A DNA stretch of 64,000 bases from contig NZ_CP053351.1 of assembly GCF_013394655.1 (NCBI RefSeq), forward strand, positions 992,001-1,056,000, given 5' to 3'. The notes beneath the pieces were generated by a model, which searched no databases, was not told where the DNA came from, and saw only the letters and a program-made list of their open reading frames with translations. Positions 9,138 through 18,200 of this stretch are shown in pieces (the first letter of the stretch is position 1; each line of letters begins with the position of its first letter). The DNA comes from Winogradskyella schleiferi (GTDB lineage: Bacteria > Bacteroidota > Bacteroidia > Flavobacteriales > Flavobacteriaceae). The position numbers were made by a program, and so were the translations under genes.

Positions 9138-10742
9138 ATGAAAACGAAGTTTTTTTATTCAAAAATAAAAAGTGGCTTACTGCTTGCCATGGCGTTTTGC
9201 TTTATTGTAACTTCCTGTGAAGATTATTTAGAGGAACAACCAAGTACGCTAATTGATGCAGATTATATTTATACCACTGAAGCCGGTTTAAAGACTGGTG
9301 TAACGAGTTTGTATAAATTTGAAAGAGATCGCTATGACAACGGCACTGAAGATTATATGGGAGCAGTTCTTATGTCCTCAAGAGGAGATTTAACATTTTC
9401 AAGATCTGGTTACACGGGATTAATGGGAAGATATGAAAGAGGTACGTCTCCAGTAGATCAAGGAACCAATTTTGCGTCTTCATTATTTTGGAAGCATTAT
9501 TACAATATTGCGAATAAGGCTACTGCTTTAATAAATGCAGCTGAAACTTTAGAGGGATTGGATGACGATGTAAGGGCGCAAGTTTTATCTGAAGCAAGAT
9601 TTTTTAGGGCACATTCTTATTTTTACCTTTATAGAATGTATAATAATATTTATGTTACTACAGAAACTATAACTCCTGATAATGCTTTCGATGTTATTAA
9701 CGATAAATCATCTGAACAAGAAATTTTTACACTTATTAATAGTGATTTAAACTATGCTATTGAGAATTTAGACTGGACAGATACTTTTGGTCGTGTTACA
9801 AAAGGAACGGCAAAACATGTAAAGGCCAAAGTAGCAATGTGGCAAGGGAATTGGACAGAAGCAAAAAACCAAGCGGTATCTTTAATAGACGAAGGGCCTC
9901 ATGGTTTAGTAGGTTCTACTGCAGACGTTTTTGCAGGTGATAGAAATAATTCTGAATCATTATTTGTTATACAGTCTAAAGATGATCTTGGTGGTGGTGG
10001 TACTACTATGATGAATGCGAATTATGTCACCCAATATTTTCAGATTGCTGGAATAGAGGCGAATAATGAGCAAGGCGGTAGAGGCTTTTCTAGAATTTTA
10101 CCAAATTTATATTTATTAGACCTTTTAGCCGAAGATCCTAATGATACTAGAGATGATGATACTTATTTTAGATTAAAGTATTATTACACTTCAGGTGATA
10201 GAGCTGGTGAAGAAGTAGATAACTATGCTCCAATAACGGATTTAGATAATCCAAGCGGCAACTACACATCTTATTATCAAAGAATGCACCCATCCTGTAT
10301 CAAATTTGCGCAAGATGATGGTGATCCGAATTCTTATTTAATTAGAGGTAACATTACTGTTTATAGATTGGCGGAAACTTATTTAATCGCTGCAGAAGCT
10401 ATTATGAGATCTTCAGGTGATCCTTTACCTTATATTAATGCAGTTAGAACACGTGCAGGTGCCGATCCAGTTTCTTCAGTGAATCAACAAACAATCTTAG
10501 ATGAGCGTGCTAGGGAATTGGCTTTTGAAGGGCAGCGTTGGTTTACCTTAAAAAGAATGGGGCAAAGTGTTATTGATTTTCAAATTACCAACTATGCAGG
10601 TGATGGTGAATATTTTCCTAACAACTTAGGAACAAGAGATCCTAGAGAGAACTGGATGTCTCATTTTATCAATTGGCCAATATCTCAAAACGATTTAGAC
10701 CTTTTAGGACCTGATTACCCTCAGAATGATGGTTATAATTAA
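9138..10742 (+). CDS. SusD/RagB-family substrate-binding lipoprotein
   Basis: This 534-residue surface lipoprotein has a signal peptide and the lipobox IVTSC (Cys about residue 27). The N-terminal sequence EDYLEEQPSTLID and the TPR-rich body containing EARFFRAHSYFYLYRMYNNI, RLAETYLIAAEAIMRSSG and ERARELAFEGQRWFTLKRMG are hallmark SusD/RagB sequences. It pairs with the SusC gene upstream to capture substrate at the cell surface. The operon ends at a strong terminator 34 bp after its stop. No carbohydrate-active enzyme gene lies near this pair; the next gene is a glycerophosphodiesterase. Confidence 0.95.
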   Translation: MKTKFFYSKIKSGLLLAMAFCFIVTSCEDYLEEQPSTLIDADYIYTTEAGLKTGVTSLYKFERDRYDNGTEDYMGAVLMSSRGDLTFSRSGYTGLMGRYERGTSPVDQGTNFASSLFWKHYYNIANKATALINAAETLEGLDDDVRAQVLSEARFFRAHSYFYLYRMYNNIYVTTETITPDNAFDVINDKSSEQEIFTLINSDLNYAIENLDWTDTFGRVTKGTAKHVKAKVAMWQGNWTEAKNQAVSLIDEGPHGLVGSTADVFAGDRNNSESLFVIQSKDDLGGGGTTMMNANYVTQYFQIAGIEANNEQGGRGFSRILPNLYLLDLLAEDPNDTRDDDTYFRLKYYYTSGDRAGEEVDNYAPITDLDNPSGNYTSYYQRMHPSCIKFAQDDGDPNSYLIRGNITVYRLAETYLIAAEAIMRSSGDPLPYINAVRTRAGADPVSSVNQQTILDERARELAFEGQRWFTLKRMGQSVIDFQITNYAGDGEYFPNNLGTRDPRENWMSHFINWPISQNDLDLLGPDYPQNDGYN

Positions 10743-10776
10743 TAATTATTTGAATTAGTCTTTTTATAATAACATT

Positions 10777-10803
10777 GGGCAAGTTCGCTTGCCCTTTTGT
10801 TTT
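10777..10803 (+). terminator. Rho-independent terminator after the SusD gene
   Basis: GGGCAAG-ttcg-CTTGCCC forms a perfect 7-bp stem with a UUCG tetraloop, followed by TTTTGTTTT. It lies between the SusD stop and the phosphodiesterase start, so downstream genes are either read at a reduced level or have their own promoter. Confidence 0.9.
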
Positions 10804-10826
10804 CCTTTTCATTAAACACCTTACTT

Positions 10827-11675
10827 ATGCGTTATGTAATTATGTTAATATGCTGTCTTGGTCTTGTGTCTTGCAATTCAAACTCTCAAGAAAAAAACGA
10901 TACGACCGAAACAACAAAAGCCATCCCAACTACAGCCATGGAACCTAAAATTGCCTTTGCTGATAATCCAGTAATTGCACACCGAGGTGCATGGAAAGCT
11001 AAAGGTTTACCGAAAAATTCTATTGCGGCATTAAAAGAAGCCATTGACTTAAAATGTACTGGTTCTGAATTTGATGTACGAATGACTTCAGATGAAGTAC
11101 TGATTGTTACACACGATGGCGATTTTGGCGGTCTCGTGATAGACTCTACGACATACGAGGAACTTGCCAAACATAAATTACCAAATGGGGAAACATTACC
11201 GACATTAAAGGATTTTATTAAAGCAGGAATGACGAATAATTCATCTACGGGCTTAGTATGTGAGATAAAGCCTTCGAAAATTGAAGGTCGCAATAAGCTC
11301 ATGGCAGAAAAAACTGTTGCTCTCGTAAAAGAGTTAAAGGCGGAAGCCTATGTATCTTATTATATCAGTTTTAGTTATGAATTGATTAAGCGTATAAAAG
11401 AAATAAATGCAGAGGCCAAAGTTTTATATCTCGATGGTTCAAAAACACCTCAAGAGCTAAAAAATGATAACATTACAGGTTTGGATTATTTAGTTTGGAA
11501 ACTGAGACAAAAACCAGAATGGATTACAGAAGCGAAGGACTTAGGTCTTAAATTGAATGCTTGGACGGCGAATAAGCAAGAGGATATTGACTGGTTATTA
11601 GCTCAAGATTTTGATTATATAACTACGGACGAGCCTGAATTGGCTTTTGAGAGATTTAAAGCAACCTCTAATTAG
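10827..11675 (+). CDS. Glycerophosphodiester phosphodiesterase lipoprotein
   Basis: This protein of 282 residues hydrolyses glycerophosphodiesters to glycerol 3-phosphate and an alcohol. The GDPD TIM barrel starts with the catalytic NPVIAHRGAWKAKGLPKNS and continues with SEFDVRMTSDEVLIVTHDG, giving the catalytic His of HRG, the E/D metal ligands and the second His of HDG. CEIKP provides the later metal-site Glu, and LNAWTANKQEDIDWLLAQD with ITTDEPE is the family's C-terminal signature. The ATG at 10827 was chosen because it gives a clean lipoprotein signal ending LGLVSC. An upstream in-frame TTG at 10797 falls inside the preceding terminator. The product would feed glycerol 3-phosphate to GlpD, whose gene is in this window. 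Confidence 0.92.
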   Translation: MRYVIMLICCLGLVSCNSNSQEKNDTTETTKAIPTTAMEPKIAFADNPVIAHRGAWKAKGLPKNSIAALKEAIDLKCTGSEFDVRMTSDEVLIVTHDGDFGGLVIDSTTYEELAKHKLPNGETLPTLKDFIKAGMTNNSSTGLVCEIKPSKIEGRNKLMAEKTVALVKELKAEAYVSYYISFSYELIKRIKEINAEAKVLYLDGSKTPQELKNDNITGLDYLVWKLRQKPEWITEAKDLGLKLNAWTANKQEDIDWLLAQDFDYITTDEPELAFERFKATSN

Positions 11676-11704
11676 GCAATAAAGATTTTTTATAAGTAAA
11701 CCAC

Positions 11705-12568
11705 GTGAAATTAGTTCAGTTATGTATAATGTGTTTTTTCCTTCTCGGTTGTAAAACTGAAAAAGAAAATACAATGGACAAGAATTCAAATTCTAGCTTC
11801 AAGGTAATGACCTATAATATTCGGTTGGATACAGCGTCGGATGGTGAAAACGCTTGGCCAAATCGAAGTGACTTTTTAAGCGATCAAATTTTATTTTTAA
11901 GCCCAGATGTTTTTGGCGTACAAGAGGCGCTTCCCAATCAAATTGAAGATTTGAATTTAGCCTTGCCAGATTATAATTTTATCGGAGAAGGTAGAGGTGG
12001 TAATGGCGAAGGAGAACACGCTGCCTTATATTACAATTCGAAACATGTTTATGTAGAAAAACATCACACCTTTTGGTTGTCGAAGACACCAGAAAAAGTC
12101 TCTAAAGATTGGGATGCTGCCTATCCAAGAGTTTGCACCTACGGTTTGTTCTCCTAAAAATCGGATGATCAAAAATTTTGGGTGTTCAACACGCATTTGG
12201 ATCATGTTGGTAAAGAATCTCGAATAGAAAGTATGAAGCTCATTCTTCAAAAAATTACTTCAGAAAATACCGAAAATTACCCTGTAATACTTATGGGAGA
12301 TTTTAATGTTGAACCTAATAGTGATGTGATATCTAACGTATCAAAAGTTATGTTAGACTCAAAACAAATAGCAGAGGTAGAATTTGGATCTGATGGAACC
12401 TTCAACGGTTTCAATTATAATGAACCTGTAACCCGACGAATCGATTATATTTTCGTTTCTAAATCCCCTAACTTAAAAGTTCGGAAATATGCTGTTTTAT
12501 CGAGCGCCATAGATTTTAAGTTTCCATCAGACCATTTTCCTGTTTATGTAGAAATTGAATTGGAATAA
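11705..12568 (+). pseudogene. Endonuclease/exonuclease/phosphatase-family lipoprotein, interrupted by one in-frame stop
   Basis: A GTG start gives a lipoprotein signal with the lipobox LLGC, followed by an endonuclease/exonuclease/phosphatase fold: MTYNIRLDT, FGVQEAL (metal Glu), then after the break NTHLDHVG, MGDFNVEPNSD, RRIDYIF and the C-terminal SDHFPVYVEIE. The family includes phosphodiesterases and phospholipase C-like enzymes. A TAA at 12155-12157 splits the frame between TYGLFS and KSDDQKFWVF. Both halves are in the same frame and no bases are missing, so one substitution could have created the stop. All catalytic motifs remain, so this is a very recent pseudogene, a sequencing error, or a readthrough case. 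It starts 29 bp after the phosphodiesterase, probably in the same transcript. Confidence 0.85.
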
Positions 12569-12578
12569 TTATTGAACT

Positions 12579-12734
12579 ATGAAAATAACTAAAAGAACCC
12601 TTTTAATTGGAGTTGTTTGTATAAAAATTGTGGTCATTCTTATGGCTACCTGCAGACCTTCAATTGACGAAAATAATCAAAATAATGAAACTAAACTTTC
12701 AGAAAAAAGAACAACGGTAACCAACAATAAATAG
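12579..12734 (+). CDS. Small putative lipoprotein (51 residues)
   Basis: An ATG 10 bp after the preceding stop opens a 51-codon frame. The product begins MKITKRTLLIGVV, continues with a hydrophobic stretch and has a lipobox-like LMATC (Cys at 25), followed by a short polar tail rich in Asn, Glu and Lys. It ends just before a strong terminator, so it is the last gene of the transcript. No family is recognised. Being short and of simple composition, it could be a chance frame, but the signal-like N-terminus and position support a real gene. Confidence 0.45.
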   Translation: MKITKRTLLIGVVCIKIVVILMATCRPSIDENNQNNETKLSEKRTTVTNNK

Positions 12735-12740
12735 ATAAAA

Positions 12741-12792
12741 AAACTCATCTTGATGCTTTTATATAGACTAAAAAGCATCAAGATGAGTTTTT
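12741..12792. terminator. Bidirectional terminator between convergent genes
   Basis: Two perfectly complementary 20-bp arms (12741-12760 and 12771-12790) surround a 10-nt loop. An A run precedes the left arm and a T run follows the right arm, so the hairpin works in both directions. It lies between the plus-strand phosphodiesterase cluster and the minus-strand 4Fe-4S gene. Confidence 0.92.
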
Positions 12793-12815
12793 TATTAGCG
12801 TTTTGCTAAACTAAC

Positions 12816-13046
12816 TTAAGCAACATCTTTTTTATTCAAATGATATTGCAATGCTCCCGAAGGGCATTTTTTAATCTGATTAATAATAACATCAGTTTGT
12901 GCGCCTTCTAAATCAATCCATGGAATCACAGATCTTCTAAAAACATTAGATAATTGTCTTGCACAAAGTTCTGCATTTGCACAGCAGCGAGGATTGTAGG
13001 TAACGGTAATTTCAGCGTTACTGAAAACGTTTGCGTTATTTTCCAT
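12816..13046 (-). CDS. Small divergent 4Fe-4S mono-cluster protein (Fer4_19-like)
   Basis: This is a 76-residue protein with four cysteines: Cys21 and Cys22 in PRCCANAELCAR, Cys28, and Cys61 in the terminal KKCPSGALQY. The pattern TYNPRCCANAELC plus CPSGAL is that of the Fer4_19 family of small cytosolic iron-sulfur proteins, often found as a domain or alone, with presumed electron-transfer or accessory roles. There is no signal peptide. It stands alone between a two-way terminator and prfC, 140 bp from the latter. The biochemical partner cannot be told from context. Confidence 0.82.
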   Translation of the reverse strand: MENNANVFSNAEITVTYNPRCCANAELCARQLSNVFRRSVIPWIDLEGAQTDVIINQIKKCPSGALQYHLNKKDVA

Positions 13047-13186
13047 AATAAGTAGATTAGTTTGGGGTTAATCGTATTTTGAAAGTATTAAATCATTAGG
13101 AATTAAAACTATAAAATCGATTAAAAGCAATAAATATCGTTAATAAGTATAAATATGAAGTATTATTCATATAATTTAAAATTTGA

Positions 13187-14776
13187 TTATTCAAATTCTG
13201 AAGTCATATGAAACGTAATACTAGGGTATTTTTGTTGTGACATTTGTAATGAGAACATACTATCTGCCAAAAACACCAATTGATTGTGTTTGTCCCTTGC
13301 CAAATAACGTTGTTTAACTCTCAAGAATTCTTTAAACTCTTCACTTTTTTCGTTATCGGTTTTAATCCAGCAAGCTTTATGGACATTAAGGTTTTCGTAA
13401 GTGCATTTTGCGCCATATTCATGTTCCAATCGGTATTGGATGACTTCATATTGCAGCGCACCGACAGTTCCAATAACTTTTCGACCATTAAAATCTAGTG
13501 TAAATAATTGGGCGACGCCTTCATCCATTAACTGGTCTATACCTTTGTATAGTTGTTTCGCCTTCATTGGGTCCGCATTATTGATATATCTAAAATGTTC
13601 TGGCGAAAAACTAGGCACGCCTTTATAGTTCAATATTTCCCCTTCGGTTAAGGTATCACCAATTTTAAAACTTCCAGTATCTTGAAGGCCAACAATATCG
13701 CCAGGATAAGAAACATCTACAATTTCTTTCTTTTCGGCAAAGAAGGCATTCGGACTGGAAAATTTTAGCTTTTTATCATGTCTTACATGTAAATATGGTG
13801 AATTACGTTTAAATTCTCCAGATACAATTTTTACAAAAGCCAATCTATTTCTGTGGTTAGGATCCATATTGGCATGAATTTTAAACACGAAGCCACTAAA
13901 CTTCTTTTCATCAGGTTTCACTAGGCGTTCTTCACTTTGTTTGGGTCTCGGTTTTGGGGCTATTTCAACAAAGCAATCCAATAACTCCCGAACACCGAAA
14001 TTATTTAATGCTGAACCAAAAAATACAGGTTGTTGGTTGCCATTGAGATAGTCTTCCTTATTAAATTGAGGATAAATCCCATCAACCAACTCTATTTCCT
14101 CTCGTAAAGTATCTGCCGCTTTTTCGCCGACCAATTTATCCAATTCAGGTGACGATAAATCTGAGATTTCGATAGTTTCTTCAATATCTTTTCTGCTATC
14201 TCCAGAAAATAAGTTGACGTTTTTTTCCCAGATGTTGTATATACCTTTAAAGTCGTAGCCCATTCCAATAGGGAAACTTAACGGTACGACCTTTAAACCC
14301 AATTTTTGTTCAATCTCATCTAAAAGGTCGAAGGCATCTTTACCTTCCCGATCCATTTTATTAATAAAGACAATGATAGGAATGTTTCGCATCCTACAAA
14401 CTTCAACTAACTTTTCTGTTTGCTCTTCGACACCTTTGGCGACATCTATAACAACAATCACACTATCTACGGCTGTTAAAGTTCTAAACGTGTCTTCGGC
14501 AAAATCTTTGTGGCCTGGTGTATCTAAAATGTTAATCTTTATACCGTTATATTCAAAAGCCAAGACAGATGTTGCTACAGAAATTCCACGTTGACGCTCA
14601 ATTTCCATAAAGTCACTTGTGGCACCTTTCTTTATTTTATTACTTTTTACAGCACCAGCTTCTTGTATGGCACCACCGAACAATAATAGTTTTTCGGTAA
14701 GCGTGGTTTTACCTGCATCTGGATGTGAGATGATCCCAAAGGTGCGTCGTCTGTTTATTTCTTTTAAAAAACTCAT
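13187..14776 (-). CDS. prfC: Peptide chain release factor 3
   Basis: This 529-residue translational GTPase of normal RF3 length recycles RF1/RF2 from the ribosome after peptide release. The G domain shows the P-loop [14 protein letters not shown] (about residues 18-31), the switch region [30 protein letters not shown] and [13 protein letters not shown]. The C-terminal part [22 protein letters not shown] and [20 protein letters not shown] is RF3-specific and distinguishes it from EF-G and TypA. The ATG is preceded by a -7-like box about 100 bp upstream. It is a housekeeping gene transcribed away from the giant surface gene. Confidence 0.97.
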   Translation of the reverse strand: MSFLKEINRRRTFGIISHPDAGKTTLTEKLLLFGGAIQEAGAVKSNKIKKGATSDFMEIERQRGISVATSVLAFEYNGIKINILDTPGHKDFAEDTFRTLTAVDSVIVVIDVAKGVEEQTEKLVEVCRMRNIPIIVFINKMDREGKDAFDLLDEIEQKLGLKVVPLSFPIGMGYDFKGIYNIWEKNVNLFSGDSRKDIEETIEISDLSSPELDKLVGEKAADTLREEIELVDGIYPQFNKEDYLNGNQQPVFFGSALNNFGVRELLDCFVEIAPKPRPKQSEERLVKPDEKKFSGFVFKIHANMDPNHRNRLAFVKIVSGEFKRNSPYLHVRHDKKLKFSSPNAFFAEKKEIVDVSYPGDIVGLQDTGSFKIGDTLTEGEILNYKGVPSFSPEHFRYINNADPMKAKQLYKGIDQLMDEGVAQLFTLDFNGRKVIGTVGALQYEVIQYRLEHEYGAKCTYENLNVHKACWIKTDNEKSEEFKEFLRVKQRYLARDKHNQLVFLADSMFSLQMSQQKYPSITFHMTSEFE

Positions 14777-14875
14777 ATTCTAATTGAACCCATTTTGTGT
14801 TTTGAATTTTTTATACAAATTGCCTCAAAAGTTCGGGCAAATGGCAAAAAATCATTGTGTCAAGATAAACGATTG

Positions 14876-14883
14876 CAAATATA
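14876..14883 (-). promoter_or_regulatory. Bacteroidota -7 box (TATATTTG) for prfC
   Basis: On the minus strand the sequence reads TATATTTG, a full match to TAnnTTTG. It would give a 5' leader of roughly 90 nt before the prfC ATG. No clear -33 TTG element is seen at 19 nt. Confidence 0.45.
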
Positions 14884-15136
14884 GTTGTATTAATATATTT
14901 ATGGGCATAAAGAAAAACCAAAAGTGTTCTTATGTCCGTAAGTAGGCAAAAGATGTTAAATATTTCGTAATTTTAGCCCAATAAATGTAACGGGATTAAT
15001 TTTCCGAAGTTGATTAATAGCTAATCACTTCACAATAAATAATGCATTTACTTAAAATTTAAATGGGACTGCGAGACAGTCCAATTTCGTCTCATGTCTA
15101 ATTTTAAAATTACGATATAGAATATCTTACAATAAA

Positions 15137-15167
15137 TTTGTTTTTTACACTTTATCGAATATATTTG
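15137..15167 (+). promoter_or_regulatory. Promoter of the giant surface-protein gene (TTTG-N19-TATATTTG)
   Basis: TTTG at 15137-15140 is followed after exactly 19 nt by TATATTTG at 15160-15167. Both elements match the Bacteroidota primary promoter consensus at ideal spacing. The transcript would begin near 15173, leaving a leader of about 60 nt before the ATG. This is the best promoter match found in the window. Confidence 0.75.
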
Positions 15168-15185
15168 TCACTTTGTCGATAAAGT
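15149..15185. promoter_or_regulatory. Perfect inverted repeat overlapping the giant-gene promoter (candidate operator)
   Basis: ACTTTATCGA (15149-15158) and TCGATAAAGT (15176-15185) are perfect 10-bp inverted arms separated by 17 bp. The left arm fills the -33/-7 spacer, the -7 box lies between the arms, and the right arm starts just after the expected transcript start. This geometry is that of a repressor operator; binding by a dimer or by two dimers would block the promoter. The binding protein is unknown. Confidence 0.55.
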
Positions 15186-15234
15186 AATAAGTGTTTTATT
15201 TTTTAAATAGCATTATACATCAACTATATTATAT

Positions 15235-18200
15235 ATGAAAATCTCTACTCGATTCTCTTTTGCAAAGAATATTATTAACATTTTATGCTTGTGCAATGTT
15301 TTTGTAAAGTTATCCTTGTTTAGGATAAAAACCATTTTAATCGTTGGTTTTCTTTTATCATTTTTAACCATGAATGCTCAGGAAGATGTTTCAACTATTT
15401 ATGGTGATCAAGGCGGCTTTTATGTTTCTACCACTGGCGCTACAGTTACGGCTACAGATTCAAATAATTTATTGGGTTTTATAGCGGATGGTATCACATA
15501 CTCTACAGGTGTAGATGATTCTATTTTAACATCAAATGGGGTAACATTTACAGCAGCTAGCTTTCGAGCTTTTCCTATGCCAGGTGTAATAAATTACAGC
15601 AACCCAGAATTATTGGGTGTAGCTTATAACTGGGGTGGTGTGAACCAAACAAATTCTCCGACAGATTACATTAAAAATTTTTCACCTATTGTCCCTACCA
15701 ATTTTGTAAGAGATGGATCTAGTGGTTTAGAAATGAGTACAAACTTTTTCAATATTGATCCTCAAGATATTGAATATGATGATTTGACAGTTCTTTCAGT
15801 AGCTAATATTACAGATAATATACCTGATATAATTGTGAATCAAACTGGTGCTCCTGGAGGTAGTGATATTTTTAAGTTTGTTGATAACCTTGGTAACACA
15901 GTAGGTAATAGTGTTGTAGTAGATTTCTCCTCAACTCCTGTCGTTGCTGGGGTAGATTGGACCATTTATAATGTTAATCCTAATACGGGATTAGTTGTTG
16001 GGACATTTGGTATAAACACGTATAGAGATTTCAGAGTTTTATCATTTCTCTTAAGTGATTTTGGAATTACTGCAGGAAATTCAACTCAAATTGTAAAATT
16101 CGTTCATACAACATCTGGTAACACAGATATAGCTTTTACAGCTTATAATTCTAATAGTATTGGATTTAGTACTACAATAGATTTAAGTATTGATGCTCGT
16201 ATTGAGTCTTCGACAAGCTTGTGTACTGCAACTAACGTAGATTTAATTGCTACAGTTACAAATAATAGTGCTAATAATAGTAATAGTTTTGTGATACAAG
16301 CTCCGTTGCCATCAGGTATAAGTTACACTAATAGTTCTGCGATTTTTTCATCTGGATCCGGCACAGCGTCTTACGATTCTAGCTTAAATGAATGGGTGAT
16401 TTTTGGTTTACAAGCTGGCGAAAGTGTTACTTTGACCGTAAATGGAGGAGTATCTTCCATAGTATTACCAATGGTATATAGCATTAGTATTACTGATACG
16501 TCTCAATCAGATACTGATACTAGTAATAATTCATTTGTAGTTTCTGAAACTGATACAGATTGTGACGGTGTATATGATTCGGCGGATTTGGATAGTGATA
16601 ATGATGGTATTACAGACGCCATTGAAGATAATAATTTAGATTTAGATGATGATCCATTAACAAATTCGACTGATACAGATAACGATTCAGTACCTGATTA
16701 TTTGGATTTAGATAGTGATAATGATGGAATTTACGATGTCGATGAAGTTGGAGGAACGGATTTGAATGACGATGGTTTGGCAGACGGTACCGTTAATGCA
16801 AATGGTATCCCATCAACAGCGGGAACAGGTCTTACGCCAATAGACACATTAAGCGACGGAAGCTATGATTTCCAAAATACAGATAGTGATTTAGATAGTT
16901 GTTCAGATGCAAATGAGGCTTACGATGATGCAAATGCTGATGGAGGTGATGGCGGACAATTTGGTACTACAGATCCTGCAACTGTAAATTCAACTAACGG
17001 CCTAGTGACTGAGACTGATGTAGATTATTCCTTGGGTACTAATGCATCTGTAACAAATGCAACTGGGATTACCATATGTGATTGTGGGATTACAGATATA
17101 ACTTCTTCAAATGAAACTATCTGTGATGATAATAGTACACCTGCAGATACTACTGATGATACATTTACAGCAGATATTACAGTCACATTTGTTAATATTC
17201 CGGCGACAGGAACTTTAAATTTAACTGGGGACGGAAGCGCATCGGTTTCAGTTTCAGGCTTAACTTCCCCTCATACTTTTAATGGTGTTGTATTACCAGC
17301 AAATGGCAATGCTATCTCATTGATAGCAACGTTTTCAGATGAAGTAACTTGTACATTAGAAGACACCAATGTTTTAACGGCCCCCTTTGAATGTAGTGAT
17401 GATGCCTGTGACGATGTGATTCCAACAGGTAGTCCTGTAATACCTGTCACTACAGGTGTCACTTTCGATATTACAGGTACAGGAAGCGCAACAGGTGCCA
17501 TACTTAATTCTATATCAGTAGGAGCTGATACATTTACAGGGTTTTATGTGCCATCAAGTGTAAATTATCAATTTGCAAACCCAGATGCAGCGCATCAATA
17601 TATTTATGACGGCCCAACGCTCACCTCTGATATTACCGATGGACCGTCGATATTCGACCCAGCTTTATTGGCTACGTTTTCAGATAGGGATTTAACGAAT
17701 TATTTTTCTACGGACCTTCAGATTACCTCCACGGATTTTTTGGAAATCGCTTATGATGCACCAATTACGACAGCAGCCAATAGATATCTTATAGTTACTG
17801 AGCGTAATGGAAATAACGTATATACTGTTCAGGCTTTAGATAACTCAGGAAATCTTATAGGAACAAATAGAACCACATTTATACCAAACTATATAGATAC
17901 AGGGATTACTACAACGGTTTCTGGTCAGAATATTTTTGCAAGCATTTTTCCGCTAACTGCATTTTTAAGCTCGGGAAATGATATTTATGGATTCAGAATT
18001 ACGTATAGGGGTTCTGGAGTTGGCGATGGCGGAGACGGTAAGGCTTTCATAGTATATGATCCAGCATTTTTAACACCTCCACCGACGATTAATCCTACAA
18101 CAAGCTCAGTTCAGCCAACGTGTCCAACGAATCTGGGGTCTATTACAATTGATGCTACAGATAATGGAGGTGGTACAATAGAATATAGCCTTAATAGCTT

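Larger units (their letters stand above)
14777..15234. other. Divergent intergenic region between prfC and the giant surface-protein gene
   Basis: This 458-bp AT-rich region contains no gene. On the minus strand it has a prfC -7 box (14876-14883). It also holds several small dyads: an imperfect hairpin GAAGTtGATTA/TAATCACTTC at 15006-15031, and a pair of overlapping, mutually exclusive stems at 15066-15093 (GGACT/AGTCC and GAGAC/GTCTC). A strong plus-strand promoter at 15137-15167 sits inside a perfect inverted repeat. The dyads upstream of that promoter would not be in the mRNA, so if they are functional they act as DNA sites. Confidence 0.55.

Noticed and set aside
10797..10826. TTG start extending the phosphodiesterase by 10 residues
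   Set aside because: It falls in the T run of the terminator and spoils the lipoprotein signal.
10886..11302. 138-codon frame opposite the phosphodiesterase gene
   Set aside because: The plus-strand frame carries clear GDPD catalytic motifs; the opposite frame has none.
12155..12157. Programmed recoding of the in-frame stop
   Set aside because: The codon is TAA, which is not used for selenocysteine or pyrrolysine, and no clear stimulatory structure follows; mutation or sequence error is simpler.
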